Both the position numbers and the translations under genes were made by a program. A DNA stretch of 64,000 bases. Source: Chryseobacterium bernardetii (GTDB taxonomy: Bacteria; Bacteroidota; Bacteroidia; Flavobacteriales; Weeksellaceae). Every line of letters starts with the position of its first letter. The stretch's first letter is position 1. The DNA is taken from positions 124,001-188,000 of the forward strand of contig NZ_CP033932.1 of the NCBI RefSeq assembly GCF_003815975.1, given 5' to 3'. The notes beneath the pieces are model-generated. The model saw only the letters and a program-made list of their open reading frames with translations. It did no database searches and was not told the origin of the DNA. Of this stretch, positions 8,977 through 17,076 are shown piece after piece.

Positions 8977-10283
8977 TGAGTGGAACATTTCAAATAAGAG
9001 GAGGAAAAAGACTGCAGGGTGAAATAACTCCACAAGGAGCCAAAAATGAGGCTCTACAAATTTTATGTGCGGTTCTGTTAACAGACGAGGAAGTAAGAAT
9101 TAAAAATATTCCGGATATCCATGATGTAAACAGACTGATCGAAATTCTTGGAGATTTCGGAGTTAATGTTACTAAGAACGGCCACGGAGATTATACTTTC
9201 AAGGCTGATAAGGTAAACTTCGATTATGTAAAATCCAATGAATTTAAAAAAGACGGGGCTAAGCTTCGTGGATCAATTATGCTGATGGGGCCTATGCTGG
9301 CCCGTTATGGAGAAGCTTATATGCCTACTCCGGGTGGTGATAAGATTGGACGAAGAAGGCTGGATACCCACTTCCAGGGATTGGTAGAACTTGGTGCCGA
9401 ATTCCATTATGATGAGGAGGAATATTTCTATTCTTTAAAAGCAAAAGAGCTTAGAGGAAAATTCATTTTGCTGGAAGAAGCTTCTGTAACCGGAACAGCC
9501 AATATTGTAATGGCTGCTGCTTTGGCAAAAGGAAAAACAAGAATTTATAACGCTGCCTGTGAGCCTTATCTTCAGCAATTATGTAAAATGCTGAACAGAA
9601 TGGGTGCTAATATTTCAGGTATCGGATCTAACCTTCTTACCATTGAAGGGGTAGAATATTTAAGAGGTACGGAGCACACCATGCTTCCGGATATGGTAGA
9701 AATCGGATCATGGATTGGTCTTGCAGCGATGACAAAATCTGAGATTACCATCAAAAATGTAAACTGGAACCAATTGGGGGTAATTCCTAATACCTTCAGA
9801 AAACTGGGAATTCAGCTTGATCAAAGCGGTGATGACATTTACATTCCAGCTCAGGAACATTATAAAATCCAGAAATTTATTGACGGTTCTATCCTTACTA
9901 TTTCTGATGCTCCATGGCCTGGATTTACGCCGGATTTGTTATCCATTATATTAGTAGTGGCTACTCAGGCCAAAGGAAGTATTCTGGTTCACCAGAAAAT
10001 GTTTGAATCAAGATTATTCTTCGTAGATAAATTAATTGATATGGGTGCGCAAATCATTTTATGTGACCCGCACAGAGCTACAGTAATCGGATTAAACCAG
10101 GAAGCTCCGTTAAGAGGAACTACAATGGTTTCTCCGGATATCAGAGCCGGAAATGCCCTTCTAATTGCAGCTCTTTCTGCAGAAGGAAAATCAATTATCC
10201 ACAACATCGAGCAGATCGACAGAGGATATGAAAACATCGATGGAAGATTAAAAGCAATTGGTGCTGACATCGAAAGAATCTAA
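8976..10283 (+). CDS. murA: UDP-GlcNAc 1-carboxyvinyltransferase MurA, Cys-to-Asp variant
   Basis: First committed step of peptidoglycan synthesis: transfer of enolpyruvate from PEP to UDP-GlcNAc. The 435 residues match the family, with KNEALQ (Lys23/Asn24) at the N-terminus and PDMVEIGSW and TDLLS-like (PDLLSII) motifs further on. The catalytic loop reads PGGDKIGRRRLD, so the usual Cys (E. coli Cys115) is Asp122 (codon 9339-9341). The same exchange in Mycobacterium and Chlamydia gives natural fosfomycin insensitivity. The start overlaps the DUF4290 stop. A strong terminator follows. Confidence 0.96.
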   Translation: MSGTFQIRGGKRLQGEITPQGAKNEALQILCAVLLTDEEVRIKNIPDIHDVNRLIEILGDFGVNVTKNGHGDYTFKADKVNFDYVKSNEFKKDGAKLRGSIMLMGPMLARYGEAYMPTPGGDKIGRRRLDTHFQGLVELGAEFHYDEEEYFYSLKAKELRGKFILLEEASVTGTANIVMAAALAKGKTRIYNAACEPYLQQLCKMLNRMGANISGIGSNLLTIEGVEYLRGTEHTMLPDMVEIGSWIGLAAMTKSEITIKNVNWNQLGVIPNTFRKLGIQLDQSGDDIYIPAQEHYKIQKFIDGSILTISDAPWPGFTPDLLSIILVVATQAKGSILVHQKMFESRLFFVDKLIDMGAQIILCDPHRATVIGLNQEAPLRGTTMVSPDIRAGNALLIAALSAEGKSIIHNIEQIDRGYENIDGRLKAIGADIERI

Positions 10284-10303
10284 ACTTATTTTTATTACTA
10301 TAG

Positions 10304-10332
10304 AGCGTTCAGAGAAATCTGAGCGCTTTTTT
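10304..10332 (+). terminator. rho-independent terminator of DUF4290-murA
   Basis: AGCGTTCAGA (10304-10313) and TCTGAGCGCT (10318-10327) form a 10-bp stem with one T-G pair and a GAAA tetraloop, followed by TTTTTT. Confidence 0.9.
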
Positions 10333-10449
10333 ATTGTCATCTATTCTATGTAGCTTCATTAAATGGGAATTTTTGCTCCTCCAATTGCGATAATTGCCAT
10401 AAAAGTTATCTTACTTTAATTAAAAATCTGCAGGAAGAAACTTTCTTTC

Positions 10450-10487
10450 TAAAAATAAAAAGTGTCCGATAATAAACCGGACACTTT
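10450..10487 (-). terminator. terminator of the NIL-domain gene
   Basis: AAAGTGTCCG (10459-10468) and CGGACACTTT (10478-10487) form a perfect 10-bp stem. Read on the minus strand it is followed by TTTATTTTT. It lies 28 nt past the stop of the NIL-domain gene. Confidence 0.8.
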
Positions 10488-10514
10488 GAGTAATTAAAAC
10501 TATATGAATCTCCC

Positions 10515-10826
10515 CTAAGAATACTTCCGGCAGAGGTACTCTACCGTTGTATTCAAAAGTTTATTTTTATTCAGATAAATCTCAAGCTGCTGATAATCAT
10601 CTGAACTTGCATTAATATATAACTGTACCGAACCAAAACTGTATCCGTTCACATATTCCACATTTGCTGATAACACTCTGTGACAAATACCCAATTGATT
10701 ATGGATAGTATGCATCAAATGTTCAAATTTCATTTTGCCATTCAACTCTATTTCCAATAACAATTCTTTTTTAGACAGGTTCAGTGTATTTTGAAAAACC
10801 TGCAGGCTTGGGTTAGGTGTAATCAT
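10515..10826 (-). CDS. stand-alone NIL-domain protein
   Basis: A 103-residue protein. Residues 20-100 fit the NIL domain, the regulatory C-terminal part of the methionine ABC-transporter ATPase MetN and of some ferredoxins. Visible pattern: LLLEIELNG, HNQLGICHRVLSANVEYVNG, FGSVQLYI, then a last strand TTVEYL. No ATPase part lies nearby in frame, so it is either a free-standing NIL protein or the surviving end of a lost metN. Its own terminator and a large palindrome upstream suggest an expressed gene, with a likely role in sulfur amino-acid sensing. Family call by eye only. Confidence 0.6.
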   Translation of the reverse strand: MITPNPSLQVFQNTLNLSKKELLLEIELNGKMKFEHLMHTIHNQLGICHRVLSANVEYVNGYSFGSVQLYINASSDDYQQLEIYLNKNKLLNTTVEYLCRKYS

Positions 10827-10896
10827 CGCTAAACATTTTTGGGTTAATACTCAGATCATATTGCACTCTGCATTTAAATCTGTCACAAAAATATAA

Positions 10897-10935
10897 AAAA
10901 ATATTAGTCCACCAAATTAGTAGACTAATATTTTT
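10897..10935 (-). promoter_or_regulatory. 39-bp palindrome upstream of the NIL-domain gene
   Basis: A dyad is centred on A10916. The outer arms ATATTAGTC/GACTAATAT are perfect. The core on the minus strand reads CTACTAATTTGGTGG, which is symmetric apart from two positions that become G-U in RNA. A TTTG in the core lies 17 nt before TATATTTT, so the site could cover the -33 region of the NIL-gene promoter and act as an operator. Alternatively, its T-run on the minus strand could make it a terminator for the gene at 11146. The operator reading is preferred because it is 211 nt from that gene. Confidence 0.5.
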
Positions 10936-11145
10936 AAAATTTAACATATAAAAAAAGAAACCGTTACAGCTTCTATGTCTATTCTAATTCAAATTTGGGA
11001 GAAGTATTAGGGCTGGAAACCTGAAGCTGGACGCTGGAAATCATCAAATTATTAAACTAAAATAATTTTTATCAATATTAAAACTTTAATATTTCAGGTG
11101 TGATATTCTCTATTAGTTTTCAAATAGTAACTTCCAGCTTCCTTT

Positions 11146-11808
11146 CTAATTATTTAAAAGGTCTCCTAACCTTTCTAATTTGTCTGATCCGGCTAATCCG
11201 TTAGGATTACAGCCAGGCTCTCCTTCGGGTACTTTCAGATTTTTCCTAGCATAAAATTCTTCCCAGAATACATTGATTTTTCCTGTCTTTGGATCTATAA
11301 AAGTCATAGGTTCCAATTTAAAGATATGATTGCCACGAAAAGCCCTTTCTACAAAATCTGAACAATAATAAGAGCCTTCATCCAAAATATAATTGAAATT
11401 ATAAGGTTTTCCTACCATAGAATTTGCTTTTTCAATAGCAGCAGGAATAGACTTTTGATATTCGGGTTTCAAACGATACACCACCACATTTTGCTGGTCT
11501 TTTTTCTGGTCTTCCAAAAAATTCTTCAAACTCTGTTTTTGTGAACCACCTTTTGGGGCTGCATGCAGAACAAACATTTTACGACCGTCTTTCTCAAGGA
11601 TCCCGATGTGATCAAAAGAAGCGGTTTTATACTTTTGGGTAACATTATTTATAGCTCCTGAAAGTCCGGTTTCCTTTGCAGTTACAAAAAGCAGATCTCC
11701 ATTTTGAAGCTGTAAACCGTGATAGGAATTACATTGCATTAAGATCAGCAGCAAAAGAGACAATAGCCCTGTGGTAATTCCTTTTTTAATTGTATTATTG
11801 AAGATCAT
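11146..11808 (-). CDS. YiiX/YebB-like NlpC/P60-type lipoprotein hydrolase
   Basis: A 220-residue protein with a lipoprotein signal (LILMQC, about residue 26). It fits the permuted NlpC/P60 papain-like family (YiiX): an N-terminal QNGDLLFV strand, FDHIGIL with the catalytic His, and YYCSDFVERAF with the catalytic Cys, in the permuted His-before-Cys order. These proteins are predicted peptidases or amidases acting on cell-wall or lipid amides. It is probably anchored in the periplasm or outer membrane. No surface-export acidic motif follows the Cys (NSYHG). It is transcribed alone, divergently from the two-component system. Substrate unknown. Confidence 0.75.
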   Translation of the reverse strand: MIFNNTIKKGITTGLLSLLLLILMQCNSYHGLQLQNGDLLFVTAKETGLSGAINNVTQKYKTASFDHIGILEKDGRKMFVLHAAPKGGSQKQSLKNFLEDQKKDQQNVVVYRLKPEYQKSIPAAIEKANSMVGKPYNFNYILDEGSYYCSDFVERAFRGNHIFKLEPMTFIDPKTGKINVFWEEFYARKNLKVPEGEPGCNPNGLAGSDKLERLGDLLNN

Positions 11809-11919
11809 TTAATTCAATATTCTGGTTGTTATTCATTCCAAAATTACAAAATAGAAATCATTACATTTGTAGAGAATTTCGAACAGCTTTTACAGTAACT
11901 CAAACACTTTATCATTCTT

Positions 11920-12618
11920 ATGCCTCATATTTTACTTGTTGAAGATGATAAAAGACTTTCACGCCTTATTGGCAGAGGTCTTCTGGAACAGGATATGGAT
12001 GTAAGTTTTGCCTATGATGGTGAAAAAGCAGCTGAATTGGCCACTACTCAGGATTTTGACCTCATTATTACAGATATTATCGTCCCATTGAAAAACGGAC
12101 TGGATATCTGTAGGGAGATAAAAAGCTCCAAGCCTCATGTTCCTGTTATTATGCTGACTGCATTGGGAACTACAGATGATAAACTGGAAGGTTTTGATTC
12201 CGGAGCGGATGATTACCTGACCAAACCTTTTGAAATGCGTGAACTGATTGCGAGAGTTAAAGTATTAATGAAAAGGTTTTCTCTGCATTCTTCTACAGAA
12301 CCAATATTAAGATATGAAAATATCGAAATGGATCTGAAGCTGAAATCAGTAAGCCGAAACGGAATTCCTGTCAAACTTACACCAAAGGAATTCAACCTGA
12401 TGAAATACATGCTGGAAAATCCTGAAAGAGTTCTTTCCCGTTCAGAAATCGCAGAAAATGTATGGGAAACCCATTTCGATACCGGAACAAATTTTATTGA
12501 TGTCTATATCAACTATATCCGGAAAAAGATTGACAAGGATTTTGAAAATAAGCTGATCCATACCAAAGCAGGAATGGGCTTTATTTTAAAAAAAGGTTAC
12601 GAAGAACACCAGCGATAA
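11920..12618 (+). CDS. OmpR/PhoB-family response regulator
   Basis: A 232-residue DNA-binding regulator. The receiver domain (1-120) has the acidic pocket ED (8-9), phospho-acceptor Asp52 (TDIIVP) and Lys102 (LTKPFE). The winged-helix effector domain (about 133-228) shows the LTPKEFNLMKYMLENPERVLSR signature and the VYINYIRKKID recognition region. The cognate kinase starts 11 nt downstream. It resembles heavy-metal or envelope-stress regulators such as CusR. The RND metal-type pump 2.9 kb downstream is a plausible but unproven target. Confidence 0.92.
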   Translation: MPHILLVEDDKRLSRLIGRGLLEQDMDVSFAYDGEKAAELATTQDFDLIITDIIVPLKNGLDICREIKSSKPHVPVIMLTALGTTDDKLEGFDSGADDYLTKPFEMRELIARVKVLMKRFSLHSSTEPILRYENIEMDLKLKSVSRNGIPVKLTPKEFNLMKYMLENPERVLSRSEIAENVWETHFDTGTNFIDVYINYIRKKIDKDFENKLIHTKAGMGFILKKGYEEHQR

Positions 12619-12629
12619 AATCATAAGGC

Positions 12630-13997
12630 ATGAAAATAAGAACCCGGCTTACTTTACTCTTTACCATTATTACGGCCATGCTGATGATATTTTATGGTAT
12701 TGCCGTATATTATTCTTCAAGTGAAGCCAGGGAAGTCTCATTTTATGCCCAGCTCCGAAACGAAGCGGTAGCCAAAGCCAATCTTTTTTTTCAGAGTACC
12801 CTGAATGAGAAGGAAATGCACCGTGTTTACAAAAACAATACAAAAACCATTAATGAAGTTCAGGTTGCTATTTATGATCCGGAATTCAATCTTGTGTATC
12901 ACGATGATTCAAAAGTAGATTTTGTAAAGGAAGATCCGAAAATGCTTTCCAGTATTTTAAAAAAGAAAGAAATCAGTTTTTTTATTGATGATCTTCAGGC
13001 CATAGGAATGGTTTATACCCATAACGGGAAGGAATATTTAGTTACAGCGGCCGGATATGATCAGTATGGATATAAATCAATCAATCACCTTCTAACAATC
13101 AGTATTATTGCCTTCATCAGTATTTTAATCTTTATCTATTTAGCCGGCATATTCCTTGCAAAAAAAGCACTATATCCTTTGAGTGAAATGGTTCATCAGA
13201 TAAAGAACATCACTGCCGGAAAACTACAGCTGCGTCTAAAAACCACCGGAGAGAAAGATGAACTGAATGAATTGGCTCAAAACTTCAACGGAATGCTGGA
13301 AAGACTGGAAAATTCGTTTGACGCTCAAAAGCACTTTGTCTCCAATATTTCCCACGAACTGCGAACTCCTCTATCCGCTATTATTACTGAACTGGAATTC
13401 TCCTCTGAAAAAGAACAGACCAAAGCAGAATATCAGCAGACTATTCAATATGCACTGGATGACGCCAGGAATATGGCAAAATTATCCAATAGCTTAATGG
13501 ATTTAGCCAAAGCCAGCTATGATCCCAATGAAATAAGTTTTTACGAGGTACGGCTGGATGAAATCCTGTTGGAATCTTACTCAAAAATCCTAAAGGAAAA
13601 TCAGGAGTATAAAATTTCATTAAATATTGACAGTGATACAGAAGAGCACCAGCTTGTTATATGGGGAAATGAGTATTTATTACGGGTTGCCTTTAACAAT
13701 CTCATTGATAATGCCTGCAAATATTCTCCGGTGCATACCTGCCGGATTGATGTTAAAGCAACTAATAAAAAACTTTACATCAGTTTCATCAATACAGGAA
13801 TTACCATTTCACAGGAAGATTTACTCCATATTTTTGAACCCTTTTACAGAAGTGAAGCGTCTAAACAGGAAAAAGGCTATGGGATAGGACTGTTCTTAAC
13901 TAAAAAAATTATTGATCTTCATCACGCAGCTATAAGCATGATATCTGAAAATAATACAACTGTTTTTACGGTGGTATTTGATATTGAAGCCATTTAG
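12630..13997 (+). CDS. membrane sensor histidine kinase
   Basis: A 455-residue inner-membrane kinase with transmembrane segments at about 9-28 and 152-176. They flank a periplasmic sensor region of about 120 residues. HAMP follows (about 176-230), then the H-box NISHELRTPLSAI with His242. The ATPase domain has an N-box NNLIDNACKYS and G-box YGIGLFL. It partners the response regulator 11 nt upstream. The size and layout match CusS-like kinases, but no metal-binding motif can be recognised in the sensor region, so the signal is unknown. Confidence 0.9.
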   Translation: MKIRTRLTLLFTIITAMLMIFYGIAVYYSSSEAREVSFYAQLRNEAVAKANLFFQSTLNEKEMHRVYKNNTKTINEVQVAIYDPEFNLVYHDDSKVDFVKEDPKMLSSILKKKEISFFIDDLQAIGMVYTHNGKEYLVTAAGYDQYGYKSINHLLTISIIAFISILIFIYLAGIFLAKKALYPLSEMVHQIKNITAGKLQLRLKTTGEKDELNELAQNFNGMLERLENSFDAQKHFVSNISHELRTPLSAIITELEFSSEKEQTKAEYQQTIQYALDDARNMAKLSNSLMDLAKASYDPNEISFYEVRLDEILLESYSKILKENQEYKISLNIDSDTEEHQLVIWGNEYLLRVAFNNLIDNACKYSPVHTCRIDVKATNKKLYISFINTGITISQEDLLHIFEPFYRSEASKQEKGYGIGLFLTKKIIDLHHAAISMISENNTTVFTVVFDIEAI

Positions 13998-14013
13998 TAT
14001 TTTATATTTTTTG

Positions 14014-14043
14014 AACCACAACGCCACAAAAGTTTTAAACACT
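14014..14043 (+). repeat. dispersed repeat (family R1), single arm
   Basis: AACCACAA-N3-CACAAAAGTT followed by AACACT. The same arm occurs twice, in inverted orientation, in the element at 21506-21693. A degraded R2 trace (CAATCTGTGGGA) lies near 14139-14150. The 217-nt gap between the kinase and the EamA gene therefore appears to consist largely of repeat debris. Confidence 0.5.
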
Positions 14044-14214
14044 AACGTTATTTAAACTAACAAACTTTATAAATAAAAGTATCCCTTAAGCTTTTGAAAA
14101 CCTTTGATTTCTTACTCATAACCTCCATGTAGATCAGTGCAATCTGTGGGAATATAAAATTCAAATAGTATTACCGTGATGATAAACCCAAATGGTTTAA
14201 ATATGAGTATTCTT

Positions 14215-15066
14215 CTAAGTATGGGAAGCAGCCCTTTTATTGAAAACAGTAGTTCCTATACTTGCCGCAATAACACAACTAATGGAGATCCATTGTAAAA
14301 AAGACAGTTCTTCAGCAAGAAATACCAGTCCGGAAAGAGCTGCAAACGCAGGTTCCAGACTCATCAGAATGCTGAATGTTTTTGCCGGAAGCCTTTTTAA
14401 GGCCATCATTTCTAAAGAAAAAGGTAAAGCACTGGATAAAATAGCCACTCCCAAACCTTTTACAAAAATAGTCGGGGTCATATTAAAAACCGCTCCGTCC
14501 CATATTGTGAAAGGGATAATTACCAGGCTGGCAAATAACATTCCTGTGGTTACGGCATCTTTTCCGTCCATTATTTTAGAAACTTTTCCACCCATAACAA
14601 TATAAAGAGCCCAGAATATTCCGGCAAGGAAAGCCAGTCCAAGGCCTAATAAATCTACATGATCACTTTTCCAGGGAACGATAAGTAAGATTCCTATACA
14701 GGCCAGTAAGGCCCAAACTACGTCCAGCAATTTACGGGACAATGCCAATGCAAGAAATAGCGGACCTGCAAATTCTACAGTTACTGCCAGCCCTAACGGA
14801 ATCCTTTGGATCGCCATATAAAAAATAAGATTCATAGCTGCCAGCCCTGTTCCATACATCGCACAATACTTCCACTTTTGCGGGGTAAATTCTAAAAATT
14901 TTGGGCGGTTGATGATAGTAAGCAGAACTGCAGAAAGTACAATCCTCAAAGTAACGGTTCCGATAGCTCCAATTGCCGGAAAAAGCTGCTTGGCAATTGA
15001 TGCTCCACCCTGTACACAGATGATGGCCAAAAGTGTGGCAGGAATCGCTAAATTTGAATTTTTCAT
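14215..15066 (-). CDS. EamA/DMT-family exporter, RhtA-like
   Basis: Inner-membrane drug/metabolite transporter of 283 residues from ATG 15066, with about ten hydrophobic segments. A further nine codons upstream are open but poorly suited as a start. The opening CVQGGASIAKQLFPAIGAIGT is very close to the RhtA type, exporters of threonine and homoserine. Two EamA repeats span roughly 5-135 and 145-275. It is transcribed alone and divergently from the MgtC/RND operon. An inverted repeat lies in the shared 386-bp upstream region. Substrate is a family-based guess. Confidence 0.85.
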   Translation of the reverse strand: MKNSNLAIPATLLAIICVQGGASIAKQLFPAIGAIGTVTLRIVLSAVLLTIINRPKFLEFTPQKWKYCAMYGTGLAAMNLIFYMAIQRIPLGLAVTVEFAGPLFLALALSRKLLDVVWALLACIGILLIVPWKSDHVDLLGLGLAFLAGIFWALYIVMGGKVSKIMDGKDAVTTGMLFASLVIIPFTIWDGAVFNMTPTIFVKGLGVAILSSALPFSLEMMALKRLPAKTFSILMSLEPAFAALSGLVFLAEELSFLQWISISCVIAASIGTTVFNKRAASHT

Positions 15067-15199
15067 TTCTAAAATATATAATTTATAAGACAACTTTGGT
15101 ATGAAACCGGGAATAAAAACAGGCTTTAATCTACAAAACTAATAACAGTGAAGTATAAAGCTGGATTTTTGCCAAATGTATTGAAATTTAATGGTTAAA

Positions 15200-15243
15200 A
15201 ATGGTTACAGATGAAAACTTTTAAATCTCAATCTGTAACCATT
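15200..15243. repeat. 13-bp perfect inverted repeat in the EamA/MgtC divergent region
   Basis: AATGGTTACAGAT (15200-15212) and ATCTGTAACCATT (15231-15243) are perfect inverted copies with an 18-nt spacer, and no T-run follows. The site is 134 nt upstream of the EamA start and about 85-130 nt before the predicted start of the MgtC operon transcript. It could be an operator for either gene or a cruciform-like structure. Confidence 0.5.
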
Positions 15244-15326
15244 AGTAAAACCTGCTTCTATTTTCTCTAATAAAATTCTAATTACATTCTAAAGTTTTTC
15301 TAACAGCTTAACAAAGCCACTCTTCC

Positions 15327-15452
15327 TACTTTTGCCCTGTAAAAAATAAAGCACATGGACGCAGATCCTTACAGTAATTATCAATCTTAAGCTTTAGTTG
15401 TACCTACTTTTCCCGTACAGCTCACAAAGCTTTACAAAAAAAAGGAAAAGTT
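15327..15452 (+). promoter_or_regulatory. -7 element and structured leader of the MgtC-RND operon
   Basis: TACTTTTG (15327-15334) is a perfect TAnnTTTG element, though no clear -33 TTG precedes it. The leader of about 110 nt contains an 11-codon open frame (15355-15390, MDADPYSNYQS). After that comes a possible hairpin: AAGCTTT (15389-15395) with AAAGCTT (15426-15432), enclosing TTGTAC (15398-15403) with GTACAG (15415-15420). The stop codon of the small frame overlaps the outer stem. This invites a leader-peptide or ion-responsive attenuation model, which is inference. Confidence 0.35.
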
Positions 15453-15932
15453 ATGAATACATTTGAATTTACACTTCGTTTATTAACTGCATTCTGTTTA
15501 GGCGCCGGTATTGGTTTTGAGAGACAGTGGCGTAAAAAAAATGCAGGTCTCCGCACTAATACTTTAGTTTGTATAGGCTCTGCAGCGTTTGTGCTCATTG
15601 CTATCAGAATTGGTGGTGATGCAGCCGGAAGAATTACCTCTTACATCGTCAGCGGAATCGGATTTCTCGGTGGCGGTGTCATCATGAAAGATGGCCTTAC
15701 CGTAAGAGGATTAAATACCGCAGCAACTTTATGGTGTTCCGCAGCTATAGGGGCATTATGTGTACTCGGATATCCCAAAGAAGCCCTCATTACCGTGTTT
15801 TTCATTATTTCCACCAATATATTTTTGCGCCCCGCTTTATCTAGCCAAAAAGAAGCCAGAAGTAAGAAGTTAGTCTTTAAGAAAAAGAACAATACAAAAC
15901 CCAAAATCAGCAACCGTACCCAATTTTATTAA
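15453..15932 (+). CDS. MgtC/SapB-family membrane protein
   Basis: A 159-residue inner-membrane protein with four or five hydrophobic segments in residues 1-130 and a basic cytoplasmic tail (KKLVFKKKNNTKPK). The signature GAGIGFERQWRKKNAGLRTN followed by LVCIGSAAF is typical of MgtC. The long C-terminal ACT-like domain of Salmonella MgtC is absent, as in SapB/YhiD-type short forms. It is followed after 4 nt by the RND adaptor, so it belongs to the efflux operon. Short members are linked to Mg2+ homeostasis or acid tolerance; the role here is unknown. Confidence 0.88.
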   Translation: MNTFEFTLRLLTAFCLGAGIGFERQWRKKNAGLRTNTLVCIGSAAFVLIAIRIGGDAAGRITSYIVSGIGFLGGGVIMKDGLTVRGLNTAATLWCSAAIGALCVLGYPKEALITVFFIISTNIFLRPALSSQKEARSKKLVFKKKNNTKPKISNRTQFY

Positions 15933-15936
15933 GATC

Positions 15937-17034
15937 ATGAAAAGAATCTTCTTAAGCATTATCATTCTTTTTGCAGCCTCCTGCAAAGACAATGTTACAC
16001 AACAAGCTCCGGAACAGAAAATTATCCTGAAAGACAGTCAGATTACCATTCCTGAAAACAGTCCCGTTTTAAAGAAAATCAAGACAGTCATTATTAACGA
16101 TCAGGAGTACAGCCATGATATTACTTCTGTAGGAACAATAGAAACGATTCCTAACAATTATGCCGAAATTGCCAGCCCGTTTTCGGGAAGAGTCACAAAA
16201 GCTTTTGTGAATATCGGGCAGAAAGTAAATGCCGGAAGTCCACTTTTTGAAGTGCTGTCTTCAGGATACCTGGGTGTACAGAAAGAATATTCCGATGCTC
16301 TGAATGAAGCCGGTTTAGCAGAAAAGAAATACAAACGTCAGCAGGATCTTGTAAAACACGGTGTGGGAATACAAAAGGAGCTGGAAGAAGCTGAAACGGA
16401 GCTCAGAAATAAAAAGATATCCCTATCCAATGCCTCCACAGCATTAAAAATTTATAACAACCAGGGAAAAAGCTCCGGAGGTTTGGTTGTAAGAGCCCCC
16501 ATTGCCGGCGAAGTAATTTCCAGCAAAATTGTGACCGGGCAGTACCTCCGCGAAGATGCCGAACCTGTGATGATTGTTGCTGAACTTTCTAAGGTCTGGA
16601 TTTCCGGAGAAGTAAAAGAAAAGGATCTTCGGTTTATTAAAAACGGAGATCAGGTATCCGTAAAAGTTAATACTTATCCTGACAGAGCCATTACCGGAAA
16701 AGTATACCATATCAATGATTGGGTAGATGAAGCCACAAGAAGCATCAAAGTTTTAATACAGTGTGATAATCCCGACAGAACATTAAAACCCGGCATGTTT
16801 GCCACCATCACCTATTCCACCGATTCTGAAAACACAATTATGATCCCAACCTCTGCGCTGATGCAGAAGGACGACAACCAATATGTCTGGATCAAAACCG
16901 GAAAAAACCAGTTCATGAAGCGTAATGTAACCACCGCTGAAGCTTCTGAAAAAACAGTAAAGGTTACTTCGGGGCTTAAACCGGGAGATGAGCTCATGAC
17001 AACCGGAGGAATTTATCTGCTGGATATAAAATAA
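15937..17034 (+). CDS. RND efflux periplasmic adaptor lipoprotein (CusB/CzcB type)
   Basis: Membrane-fusion protein of 365 residues linking the RND pump to the outer-membrane channel. The lipoprotein signal ends in FAASC (Cys16). A biotinyl-lipoyl barrel is split around an alpha-helical hairpin: VGTIETIPNNYAEIASPFSG and VNIGQKV come before it, the hairpin is at about 108-165, and GLVVRAPIAGEV follows. A beta-barrel and membrane-proximal domain complete it (MIPTSALMQKDDNQYVWI). It sits between mgtC-like and the pump, 42 nt from the latter. Substrate is set by the pump. Confidence 0.9.
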   Translation: MKRIFLSIIILFAASCKDNVTQQAPEQKIILKDSQITIPENSPVLKKIKTVIINDQEYSHDITSVGTIETIPNNYAEIASPFSGRVTKAFVNIGQKVNAGSPLFEVLSSGYLGVQKEYSDALNEAGLAEKKYKRQQDLVKHGVGIQKELEEAETELRNKKISLSNASTALKIYNNQGKSSGGLVVRAPIAGEVISSKIVTGQYLREDAEPVMIVAELSKVWISGEVKEKDLRFIKNGDQVSVKVNTYPDRAITGKVYHINDWVDEATRSIKVLIQCDNPDRTLKPGMFATITYSTDSENTIMIPTSALMQKDDNQYVWIKTGKNQFMKRNVTTAEASEKTVKVTSGLKPGDELMTTGGIYLLDIK

Positions 17035-17076
17035 ATGTTGAATGTAGAAAATGAGATTTCCCATTAAAGCTAGATT

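Noticed and set aside
10897..10935. Palindrome as a plain terminator of the YiiX-like gene
   Set aside because: It lies 211 nt past that gene and overlaps a plausible promoter of the next one, so an operator is preferred, though a terminator cannot be excluded.
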